From contig CM039133.1 in the NCBI GenBank assembly GCA_022036555.1, positions 5,955,184-6,019,183 of the forward strand: 64,000 nt of DNA, in the 5' to 3' direction. Below, piece after piece: positions 45,707 to 55,868 of this stretch (position 1 is its first letter; every line of letters starts with the position of its first letter). Made by a program: the position numbers and the translations under genes. The notes under the pieces were generated by a model, which had not been told where the DNA came from, did no database searches, and was given only the letters and a program-made list of their open reading frames with translations. This DNA comes from Microstegium vimineum (taxonomy: Eukaryota > Streptophyta > Magnoliopsida > Poales > Poaceae).

Positions 45707-48700
45707 TTATGCCATCGGCAATATATCGACATCCGCCGATGGATCTCCATCCTTGCGCTTCAGCCTCCACTGCTTTTCCCTTGAAGGAATTTCACTGCCA
45801 CATAAATCATTTCGGCGCTCGCGCTGAATTCTTCTTTTCTGAGTCTTTGTTAGACCCTTAGGGCACCACTGAGGGAGTCTGGTCTTCAAGACAGACTGGC
45901 GCCGCCTTCCATTGTTGGCATCGGCTTCTCTTCCGATGATTGGACCTCTGGAGAGTGCGTCTTCATCGGGTATCCTTGCTTTGGTACTCTCCTTGTTCTC
46001 CTTTTGATCAACCTGCCTGCCAAGCCTACGACGTGCACTGAGCTTGCCCCCCAGTCGGCTGTGTACCGATTTCTTCTTTCTGAGCGGCTTGTCGTACCTA
46101 GAAGCTCGATCATCAAAGCAAGGTTTCTTACCTAACCGATCGGCAGTGTAGTACCCGTTGCATTTAGGACAGTTATCAGCAGTGGGTAGCTTAATGCCCT
46201 CTTCCCAACAGTGAACGAAGAAAGGACACCTCCAGTGGTCCTTCTGCCGAAGTCGTTCCTGTTCCTTCTCTTCCTGCCGATGTCGCTCCTTTTGCGATTA
46301 CTGATACTCCTTCCTTGGCGGTTTGTGAGTGATCACAATGCCAGGAGCCCTATTGGCACTGTTACCTTCATCGGCAACCCTCTTGCCCTTCTTGTCATCG
46401 GCAAACCTTTCTACATCACGTTTAGCCACTTGATGATCAGGATCTACCGATGCACTTTTTCTGGCAGCATCTGATGTCAGTACCTTAGTCTTTCCACTGG
46501 TTTCCACCATATTATTTGGAAACGGGCGCTGATCAATTTCCATCGGTTTCTGAACTTTAGGATTTTCAAATTGGATTTGTCCAGAGTCAATCTCTGACTG
46601 CAACTGCTGCCTGAACATTTTGCAGTCATTGGTACTGTGAGAAATTACATTGTGCCACTTACAGTACCTGGTCTTCTTGAGTTCCTCGGCCGATGGAATT
46701 ACTTGATTAAGGGCTAGCTTAATTCGCCCTTCCTGAAGCAATAAGTCAAATATCCCATCGGCCTTCGCGACATCGAAGGTGAATTTTCTAGTCTTTTTCT
46801 GGTCACGCGTAGAAGGTACCGACTCCTCATCTTTTACCCATTCAACAGTGCCGATGTTCACCCCCTCATCTGACTCGGAGTCCCCTTGTCCAACGAAGAG
46901 CACTTTTGCGCTCAAAGTCCTCTTGGGCTCGAACGATTTAACATCCTGATCGGCCTCTGTGATATCAAAGGTGAAACTTTCCAATTCAGCATCGCTAATA
47001 CTTGGTTCTCCGTCCGAGTCTGAAACTTCCATTTCCTTGGTCGAAAATACCCTTGCATTTTGATTTTGCTGATGCGCAGACTCATCAACCGACTGAGCAG
47101 GTTGATGTACCTCTTCATATCTCCATGGTGAGCAAGTTGGAGCAATCGATACATCAGCAGCACCAACCTGTTGAACATTATGCATCGGCTGCTTAACCGA
47201 TGGGCAACTCTGAACGCCTACTGGCTGAGTAGGTTGATGTACTGCTTCAGATCTTTGTATTAAACAGGCCGGAGCAATCGACCCATCCACAACACAGATC
47301 TGTTGAATATTATGCATCGGCTGATTAACCGATGGGCAACTCTGAACGTCTATTGGTTGAGTAGGTTGATGTACTTCTTCAGGCCCTGACGTCAAAGTAC
47401 TTGAAGCGCGCCCAATACCGGTCATTAGAACACCATGCATCGGCTGTGTTGCCGATGGGCCATTTTGTACGGTTGCTAGCTTGTGTTGTGGCGTTACATT
47501 TATCGCATTCATCGGTTGATGTACCAATGTCTCATTGTACACTTTTTCTTGCGAGTATTGCAGTGTAGTACTTATCGGTTGATGTACCGATACTTCATCC
47601 TGAAGACTCGCTCGATGCTGCGGAACTCCTGCCACTTGGTGTTCAGGCTGCACATATTGCTGCTGACTCGGCAACTGACCGATCCAACCTACATCAGGTG
47701 TCATCGGCACATGACTTACCGATGGCTGATAACTAGCTGACTCTTGCAGCCCTTGTACACTCGGACGATAGCCTCGACTTGCGGGTACCATAGGCTGAGC
47801 AGCTATTGCCGATACAGATTGATTGACACTCGGCATGCTTTGTTGCATCGCCAAAAATTTGCCGATGGCTGATAGCCAACTGACTCTTGCAACCCTTGTA
47901 CTCTTGGATGACAACTTTGATTTGTAGGTACCATGGGTTGAGCAGCCATAGCCGATGCAGGCTGATTGACACTCGACATGCCTTATTGCATTGGCTAAGA
48001 ATTCGCCGATAGCTGATAACCGGCTAATGTTTGTTCTCGTTGTGCCCTCGGATGATCGGTAACTTGAGCAATCATTGCCGACACAGATTGATTGACAATC
48101 GGCATACCTTGTTGCATCGGCCAAGACATTACCGATGGCTGATAGCCAGCTGACGCCTGTCGTTCTTGTGTCGTCGGATGATCAACAGCATAGCTACCTT
48201 GATTAGCAAGTGTTCCAGTTTGAAGAACCATTGGCGCCATGGATTGACTCGCAACTGCTGGGCATTGTTGTATCGGCAAGTGATTTGCCAGTGGTTGGAC
48301 GTACGACATTCTGGGTATTGCCGTTTGGAGATTCCCTGTCGGCAACTGCACCGTTGGAGACGATGTAGCATAATGCATCATTGGAACCATTGGCTGTACA
48401 GATGTTGCCGATGCCATGGGAACCTTCCACCCTGCATGGTTATCTTGGACCAATCTGGAATCACCAGATAGACTTGGAGACATACCGTATCCCCAGCAGT
48501 TGGCTGAAGTTGGCTGATTCTGGATCACAGGTCCAGACATTGTTGAAGCCACCAGATTTGTGTTCACCTGAGTAGTACTTGTTGGGCTTAATCTTGGTGG
48601 CGCGATCTCATCGGCAGATCGGCTCATAATTGGTGTAAACACCCTTGGAACCGCTGATGGAGTCGCGGCAGATGCTGATCCGAGCTGACGATACTCTGGA

Positions 48701-49020
48701 CCAACATAATATGGTGCCTCTCCCTTGAAAGCTTGCTTAACAGCATTGCACACGGTATCGGACAGCACGTTGGATTGGCTAATTAATACCTCATTAAATG
48801 CATAATTAACCGTATCTTGTACTTTACCAGGATCGGCGTACAAAGTAGTCTGCCGTGGCGACGACGGATCTTGCTTCTGTACTGCTTCGCCGATCCCGTT
48901 TAGGCCGAAGGATCTAAGATATAAGCGCTTGTACTCCTTCATCGCCTGCTCCATAGCCTACTTCTGATGATCTGTCAGATCTGCTGTGGAGACTTCAATG
49001 ACACTCCTTGGATTAACCAT
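45707..49020 (-). pseudogene. gag of B2 (long, repeat-rich, broken frames)
   Basis: Start codon at 49018-49020 (MVNPRSVIEVSTADL), with a stop a few codons later at about 48958 where B1 has Asn. From 48954 the frame reads QAMKEYKRLYLRSFGLNGIGEAVQKQD, then the Gln/Pro/Met-rich repeats. It shifts frame near 47995 and again near 47850, then runs to about 46300 with FTFDITEADQDVKSFEPKR and the KWHNVISHSTNDCKMFRQQ zinc-knuckle-like motif. The basic C-terminus ends at 45707 (PQWCPKGLTKTQKRRIQRE). The architecture matches B1. Confidence 0.75.
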
Positions 49021-49046
49021 GATAGATGTATAAATTTATATAATCG

Positions 49047-49065
49047 GGTCCCACTGGGCGTGCCA
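49047..49065 (-). promoter_or_regulatory. Primer-binding site of B2
   Basis: Minus-strand TGGCACGCCCAGTGGGACC, 7 nt internal to the LTR end and identical to B3 (60922-60940). Confidence 0.7.
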
Positions 49066-49072
49066 AAAGAGG

Positions 49073-50201
49073 TGTTGACACAAAAAACGTCAAGATTTGC
49101 GAACACCTCGGGCTATTACCCAAAGCTCGGTATTCCGGAGGCGTGCCAGTCGATTTGACCAGTTAATCGACAAGGACGATAACTAGAACAAGATCCAATC
49201 CAAACAACAACGATGTGCCCAGATGCTGGGATTGAGGCTTGATCAGGATAACTAGAGCAGAGCTGAACGAGGCAACAGCGATGCGCCCGGATGCCAAAGC
49301 TCAGAGGTACTCCCACGCGGAACTTGCAAGGATTTGACGGAGATCAGGGTGATGAAGCCCGTCGAAACTTGAAGAACTCGTTGATAAACTACAACTAATG
49401 AGGTAAAGGTAAATTGCGATAAAAAGTAGAATAAGAATAAAATTGGTTTGTTTGATATTGGATTTTTTTTACACATAGCCCTCGGGCACATATTTATACT
49501 CCCGCATGGAGGTTGTACAAAGACACGACTCGTATCCTTCCTAAAACAAACTCCCAACTTTAAGGAAACTGACTCATGCAGGAGTCGGATCTAAAACAAT
49601 AATATTATTTTTCCTAAACAAACACACCTATTTTAAAGGAAAACAAACGACTCATGCAAGAGTCGGACTCAAACTACTATAATAATACTGGTATAAAACC
49701 ACCAGTTCCCTTATGCCTTTCCTTCGATGGAAACTTTCCATCGGCAGACCCCTTCAATCTGCGACTTCCTTCTCTGGCCACCCGTAGTCTTCTGCTGCCA
49801 CTAAGTGCTAAATCATGCCCATCGGCATGGGCAATACTTTCCCAATCGGCAATTGGCAATATCCCCTCATCGGCAACCTTGCACAGATGACTTGTCTTCC
49901 ATCTATCAATAATCGGCAACCACTCTTCATCGGCAATCGGCAATGTCCCCTTATCGGCAATCGGCAATGCCTCCTCATCGGCAATCGGCAATGTCTCCTC
50001 ATCGGCAATCAGCGTCAGTAAGACTTCACCGATTAACGTTTGTCGGCAAAGATCATCCGGCCTCCATCGGCAGCACACTTGGTCTTCCCGCAGCACCCTC
50101 ATCGACAAGGTTGACTCGTGATTTCCCGATGCCTATAGAAAACAGCCGTTGACCAGTCAATCCTTAGCTCATTTGACACGTGCTGAAAAACAGTGTCAAC
50201 A
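49073..50201 (-). repeat. 5' LTR of B2
   Basis: A 1129-bp LTR with TGTTGACAC at 49073 and GTGTCAACA ending at 50201. TATA-like TATAAATA on the minus strand at 49491-49498. ATCGGCAA array at 49815-50020. Confidence 0.9.
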
Positions 50202-50206
50202 CCTCT
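50202..50206. repeat. Target-site duplication of B2 (right), CCTCT
   Basis: Exact repeat of 39951-39955. A2 pol continues beyond it. Confidence 0.92.
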
Positions 50207-51959
50207 GAACCGGCAGGGCGTGTCCTTCTTCCGCCCTCTCGACCACTACGGCAGCGCTGACTACCTGGGTAGTCGCTGTGACATAGAGCAAGAGGGGCTC
50301 AGCCGGGCTTGGGGGTACCAAGACAGGTGTCGAGGTGAGCAAGGCTTTGAGCTTCGAGAGCGATTCCTTGGCCTCGGCGGTCCACGCGAAGTGTTCCGTT
50401 TTCTTCAGGAGGCGGTAAAGGGGTAGTGCCTTCTCTCCGAGCCTCGAGATGAACCGGCTGAGGGCGGCGAGGCACCCCGTAACCCTTTGTACGCTTTTGA
50501 GGTCGTTGATCGGGCCCATCCTTGTGATTGCGGTTACCTTCTCGAGATTGGCCTCGATCCCGCGTTGGGAAACTATGTACCCTAGGAGCATGCCTAGAGG
50601 AACTCCGAAGACACACTTCTCAGGGTTTAGTTTTATGCGATTTGCCCGGAGGCACCCAAACGCGATCTCGAGATCTCCGACCAGGTTTCCGACTGTTTTG
50701 GACTTGACCACGATGTCATCGATGTAGGCCTCGACGGTTGGCCCTATGTGTTTCCCAAAGACATGGAGCATGCATCGCTGATACGTGGCCCCAGCGTTTC
50801 GCAAACCAAAGGGCATAGTGAGGTAGCAAAACATGCCAAAGGGGGTGATGAAGGAAGTCACGAGCTGATCGGATTCCTTCATCTTTATTTGGTGGTAGCC
50901 AGAATATGCGTCAAGGAAGCAGAGAGTTTCACATCCCGCAGTGGAATCTACTATTTGATCGATACGTGGCAATGGAAAAGGAACCTTGGGACATGCTTTA
51001 TTTAAACTAGTGTAGTCTACACACATCCTATCCTTCCCATTATTTTTCTTGACAAGTACGGGATTTGCTAACCACTCGGGATGATGTACCTCCTTGATGA
51101 ATCCGGCCTTCAAAAGCTTGTCGACCTCCTCCCCGATGATCCTGCGCTTCTCCTCGTCGAAACGGCGCAGCCATTGCTTCACCAGTTTGGACCTGGCTCG
51201 GATGTCCAAGGAGTGCTCGGCGACCTCCCTCGGAATGCCCGACATATCCGAGGGGCTCCATGCAAACACGTCGGCATTCGCACGGAGAAAGTCAACGAGC
51301 ACGGCTTCCTATTTAGGCTCGAGGGTGGCGCTGATCGTCAGCACCTTCCCATCCGCGTGGCCGGGGTCGAGCGGGATGGTCTTGGTGTCTTCCGCCGGCT
51401 TGAAGTTGCCAGCGTGTCGCTTGGGGTCGGGGATCTCCCTGGACAAGTCGCCGAGGGCCGCGAGGACGGCCGACTCTGCGACGGCTTTGGCGTTTTCCAC
51501 GCACTCGATGTCGCAGTCGTATGCGTGCTCGTAGGAGGTGCCGACGGTGATGACCACCGTGGGCCCTGGCATCTTTAGTTTGAGGTAGGCGTAGTTCGGG
51601 ATTGCCACGAACTTGGCGTACCCTGGTCGACCGATGATGGCGTGGTAGATGCCACGAAACGCAATCACCTCGAAGGTCAGCTCTTCCTTTCGGAAGTTCG
51701 AGGGGACGCCAAAACAAACGGGTAGTTTGACGCCGCCGATCGGGAGTGCCTTTTTTCCCGGGATGACCCCGTGGAATCCTCCTGCGCTGGGCAAGAGCTC
51801 GGTCCTCGGGATCCCCATGAGGTCGAGGGTCGCGGCGTAGATGATGTTGAGGCTGCATCCCCCATCCATGAGTACCTTTGTGAGGTGGGTATTGAGTACG
51901 ATCGGGTCGACGACGAGTGGGTAGATCCCTGCGTTGGGGACGTGCTCGGGGTGGTCGTC
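50207..51959 (-). pseudogene. A2 pol, 5' half: protease and reverse transcriptase
   Basis: Aspartic protease from about 51959 with active-site phrase MDGGCSLNIIYA (51869 downward), then RT with CVDYTSLNKACPKVPFPLPRID, FLDAYSGYHQI, MPFGLRNAGATYQR and the catalytic YIDDIVVKS, followed by the start of the RT-linked RNase H. The reading frame is the same as that of the gag C-terminus; only TAG codons at 51960-51962 and 51309-51311 interrupt it. The family therefore probably makes one gag-pol protein. The RT end is cut by B2. Confidence 0.88.
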
Positions 51960-54105
51960 CTAGTCGAAGGTGATCGGCGTGTGTGACGAGTCGAGATATC
52001 GAGGAGCCTGGGCTCGAACGGAGAAGACCTCTCGACGCTCCCTCTTGCGCTGGCGCGTGCTGAGTCGAGTCGAGGGTCCCCCGTAGATCATGTAGCAGTC
52101 GTGAATTTCGGGAAAGCCCCCGTTCTTGCCGTCGTCCCCGTCGTGTGGACCCCCCTTCTTGTCGTATTTCTTGAAGCCGGGAGGGTTGAAGTGCTTTTTA
52201 AGCATGCGACAGTCCTCGAGACGGTGGTTGGCCGGTCCCATATGATAGGGGCAGGGCTCCTTTAGCATCTTGTCGAAGACGCCCCCGTCGAGAGGGGGCC
52301 CTCGAGGCTTCTTCTTGTCCACCGCAGCGACAAGATCGTCGGGCTCGACTTCGGGCTCGACGTTGCGTCGACCCGGCTGGTTCTTCTTTTTCTTCTTCTT
52401 GCCGCCGTTGTCGTTGTTGTTCCTTTTGGGCCCATTGTTCTTCTTGGGCCTATTGTCCGAGCCCCCGGGCTCGTCCGCCTTGCCCTTCCCCTTGTCTGGA
52501 GGTATCTGGAAGAACGCGCCAACGGCTTCCTCGCCGGCTGCGTAGTTGGCGATGATGTCCATGAGCTCATTGGCGGTCTTGGGGTGTTCCGTCCCAGCTC
52601 CCGCACCAACTCCTTGCAGGTTGTTCCGGCGATGAACGCCGTGATGACGTCGTGGTCGGAGATGTGGGTTAGCGCGGTACGCTGACTCGAAAACCGACGG
52701 GTGAAGGCGCGGAGGGTCTCCCCTAGCTTCTGCTTGCAACTGCGGAGATCCCAGGGGTTGCCTGGCCGCTCGTAGGTGCCTTTGAAGTTTCCCTCAAAGA
52801 TCCTAACCAGGTCGGGCCAGTCTTGGATCAAGTCCGGGGGTAGCTCCTCGAGCCATCTACGAGCAGTGTCGGAGAGGAAGAGTGGGAGTTGCCGAATGAT
52901 GACGTGGTCATTGTCGGTTCCTCCCAGCTGACATGCCAGCCTGAAATCAGCAAGCCAGAGCTCTGGCTTGATTTCGCCGTTGTACTTGACCAGGCTGGTG
53001 GGTGGACGGAAACGGACAGGCAAGGCAGTTCGCCGGATGGTTCTGCCGAAGACTCGGGGCCCTGGTGGCTCCGGAGACCGACATCGATCTTCGTCGTTGT
53101 CGTAGCGCCCACCTCAGTGAGCGTTGTAACCTCGAGCCTCGGCGTCACCATACCGGCGTCGATTGTTCACCCGCGATGGTCGATCGTCGACGATGCATTC
53201 TCGAACTGGTCGTCGCTCTACATGGCCCTAGGGTGCTTTTTCCTGGTGGACGGATACCTCTCGATTTTGTCGAGGGGGTACTTCCTGACGCTTGGAGGCA
53301 GCTCCTCGGTGCCTCGAGGCCGAACTCTCTGCCTGCTACACGGCCACAGTTTGGAGAAGCCCCTGGATTTCATTCCTGATGCGCCGTGCTTGGGGTGTCG
53401 ATGGCGCCGGCATGTCGCGGAGCAGCATTGCGGCCGCAACGACATTTTGGCTGGCGCGGTTGTAGACGCGGGGTTCGTTTGCCCCCTCCTCGATGATTTG
53501 CCGATGGACTTCCTGGGCCTGCTCATGAGCTACTCCACCCTGTGGGCGCCCGCGATCTCGCTCGAGGGCGTGCTCGAGCTGCTGAAGTCGTAGGCGCTCC
53601 TCCTCGAGCTTGCTGAGCAGCTCTTGGACTTGCGTGATCTGGACGTCCGGAGGTGGATCGGCTTTGTCAGGACTCGAGGGTCGGCGTCTCATGCTGGTGT
53701 AGCGTTGCCCCCTCCTCCTTCATCTATGGCCGCGGTGTCGTCGATGTCGTCCTGGGGGTCAGCCGGACCATCGAGGTGGAAGCATTCCCGGGTGGGATCG
53801 TAATCCTCATCGGGGGAGTCCGAGTCGGGGTCGTCGTGGTAGAAGAGGGGGAGAGATCCCCTGCACTCCACCTCCAGGTGTCGCCGCAACATGCCCCAGG
53901 TCGGGGCTCGTCTTGGCTCCGGGCGCTCGTCCGGTGGAGGGGTGGTGACGTGGTTGATCGTCGCACGCAGCGGGGTCCCCGGAGACCCGCAACGTGTCTG
54001 TATCTGCAAACCTGCGAGGGCAGAACAGAGTCTGGCGCTGTTGTAGAGCCCGTGTGGGAACGGGTTATGCGGTGGTGGCGGGGTCGAGTGTGTCAGAGAG
54101 GCCAC
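51960..54105 (-). pseudogene. gag of A2
   Basis: The N-terminal part (54105-53689) has PPPDERPEPRRAPTWG and DEDYDPTRECFHLDGP. A coiled-coil segment (53692-53336) has LLSKLEEERLRLQQLEHAL. The retrotransposon gag core (53000-52600) has WLADFRLACQLGG and GNFKGTYERPGNPWDLRSC. A Lys-rich stretch (about 52460-52370) and a zinc-knuckle-like CPYHMGPANHRLEDCRML (about 52260) follow. Frameshifts occur near 53690 and 52590. The remaining 117 bp up to 54222 are leader sequence shared with A1 (614-730). Confidence 0.8.
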
Positions 54106-54222
54106 GGGGACCCTCTAGGATGACGATATGGTAGAACCAGAGTCACACTCAGAGAGGTGCCCGCCTCGACCCGCAAGCATGGGTCAAACAGGCTCCCGAG
54201 GGGAGGGACTGTGTCGCCAGCT

Positions 54223-55815
54223 TGAAGAATCATTACCCTAGTTGGTTTCGGTGATTAATGACAATTAGGGATTATTATGGCTAACGTGTGTTTTGCAGAG
54301 GCTATGCGTAGCTTAGCCATAGTGATCAACAAGAATGGGCACTAATGGTCATCACTTACCCCCCAAGATGGATATCGTTTCGGATTTCAAGAAGACATGA
54401 TGAAGACCCTAGAATGATAGGCTAAGTGCCATAAGGTGATGAAGGGCACTTAGAAATAGATAGGGCTTCTCTTTTTATCTTTGACCGTACTATTAAGAGG
54501 GGTTGAGACTAGTAGCTTGACTTAGGAAAGCTTCATGACTTAGGTGTGGTGCACACTTGACTTCCTTAGCTCTAAGCAAGCCTATGGTGACCGTAAGATA
54601 GCCTAGAACGACTTCCATATTCATCGCGACGAAAAACGAAGTTGTTAAAACTGTTTTCTGGGCGTCGAACGCTCCTGACAGGGGCGCCGGACGCTGTCCG
54701 TCGCATCGGACAAAGGTGCCGGACGCTGGGTGGCTGAGTCCACAGCGTCCGTCGACCTTCCAGTAGAGATGTTTTCTAGCTAAGTTTTTCAGGGTCCGTC
54801 GGACGCTGTCCGTCGGCCAGGCGTCGAACGCTGGGAAGAGCGTCCGTTGACCTTCCAGAGAGGGTGTTTTTCAGCCCGAGCCAGAGTGCAGCGCCGGACG
54901 CTTGGGGATGAGCGTCCGTCGCCCAGTGACGTAGCGTCCGTCGCTGGGAACAGTGTGTCAGAACTAGCCGTTGGGCAGGGCGTCGGAGCGTCCGTCGCCC
55001 AAACTATGAACAGAAACTAGTCGTTGGGGCATGCGACGGACCGTCCGTCGCCTAGTCGACAGAGCGTCCGTCGCCAACTTAAGTTGCCAGCCCGAGGCAG
55101 TTTTCAGAGGGTCTATTTATAGCCCCTCCCACTTCTCTCCCACCTGGCCTTTGCTCATTTGAGTTGCTGAGTTTGTTGACAAGGTTGGGAAGAGAGCAAG
55201 AGCCCTAGAGAGAGAGTGATTCGCGAATCCATCCATCCTCTCTCTAGTTCCTCCAAGAGTTCAAGTGTGCATCCTCTAGTTGTGAAGTTTGAGTGAGTCA
55301 AGCGAAGATCGAGGCTTGTTACTCTTGGTGATCGACATCACCTAGACGGTCCGGTGGTGCTCGGAGGAAGGTGATCGCCGGAGGATTGTCGACGGCCCTT
55401 CTCCATCGACATTTGTGATCGGTTGTGGGCGATTCACTGAGCCGGAGTGGCGAAGAATCAGCCCGTAGAGAGCACTCATCCCTTGCGCGGGATTGAGGGG
55501 GAGCTATACCTTGCGAGGTGCTCCAACTAGGACTAGGGGGCAGTGTCGACTCCTCGATACCTCGGCAAAACATCGCCGTGTCAAGCATCTCTTTCCCTAA
55601 CTCTTACTTACCGCATTACTTTCCACACTTGTCTTTCAATTCTTACTAGAATTGTGTAGGAAGTTCTTGCTTTCCATTGACTTGTTGCCGCTTTCTAGCT
55701 AGGACACACAAGCGGTAGGCACTAGGGGGTTAATTGGCTCTTTATAGGTTTAATTCTTGTTTAGAAATTAAAAAGAGCCCAATTCACCCCCCTCTTGAGC
55801 ATCTTGATCCTTTCA
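54223..55815 (+). repeat. 5' LTR of the copia element
   Basis: Starts TGAAGAATCATTACCC and ends GATCCTTTCA. TATA-like CTATTTATAG at 55113-55122. The upstream part (54655-55080) is dense in copies of GCGTCCGTCG and its reverse-like form CGCCGGACGCT. Confidence 0.75.
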
Positions 55816-55817
55816 AT

Positions 55818-55830
55818 TGGTATCGGAGCA
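55818..55830 (+). promoter_or_regulatory. Primer-binding site of the copia element
   Basis: TGGTATCGGAGCA, one base from the TGGTATCAGAGC complement of initiator methionine tRNA used by most plant copia elements, 2 nt after the LTR. Confidence 0.88.
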
Positions 55831-55868
55831 AGGTTTGCTCTAAATTAGGCTTCACCGCCTAGAGCAAG

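Larger units (their letters stand above)
39956..50201 (-). mobile_element. LTR retrotransposon B2 (non-autonomous gypsy with antisense PMD gene)
   Basis: A complete 10.2-kb copy of the B family in the same minus orientation as B1, inserted between the RT and RNase H coding regions of A2. LTRs are 39956-41086 and 49073-50201. Internal order on the minus strand: primer-binding site, gag, pol scar; then the plus-strand PMD gene, then the polypurine tract. The LTRs look nearly identical by eye, so the insertion is recent compared with the decay of A2. Confidence 0.92.
29744..54222 (-). mobile_element. Ty3/gypsy family A, copy A2 (Tat-like, with antisense ORF)
   Basis: This is a minus-strand gypsy element: 3' LTR 29744-31182, repeat-rich 3' region, antisense ORF 33192-37301, then integrase, RNase H, RT, protease and gag rising to 54105. 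It is split by B2 at 39956-50201 and its leader is cut by a copia element at 54223. The 5' LTR must lie beyond the window. Domain order PR-RT-RH-IN plus an antisense ORF between pol and the 3' LTR is typical of the Tat lineage (Grande, RIRE2, Retand). Confidence 0.88.
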
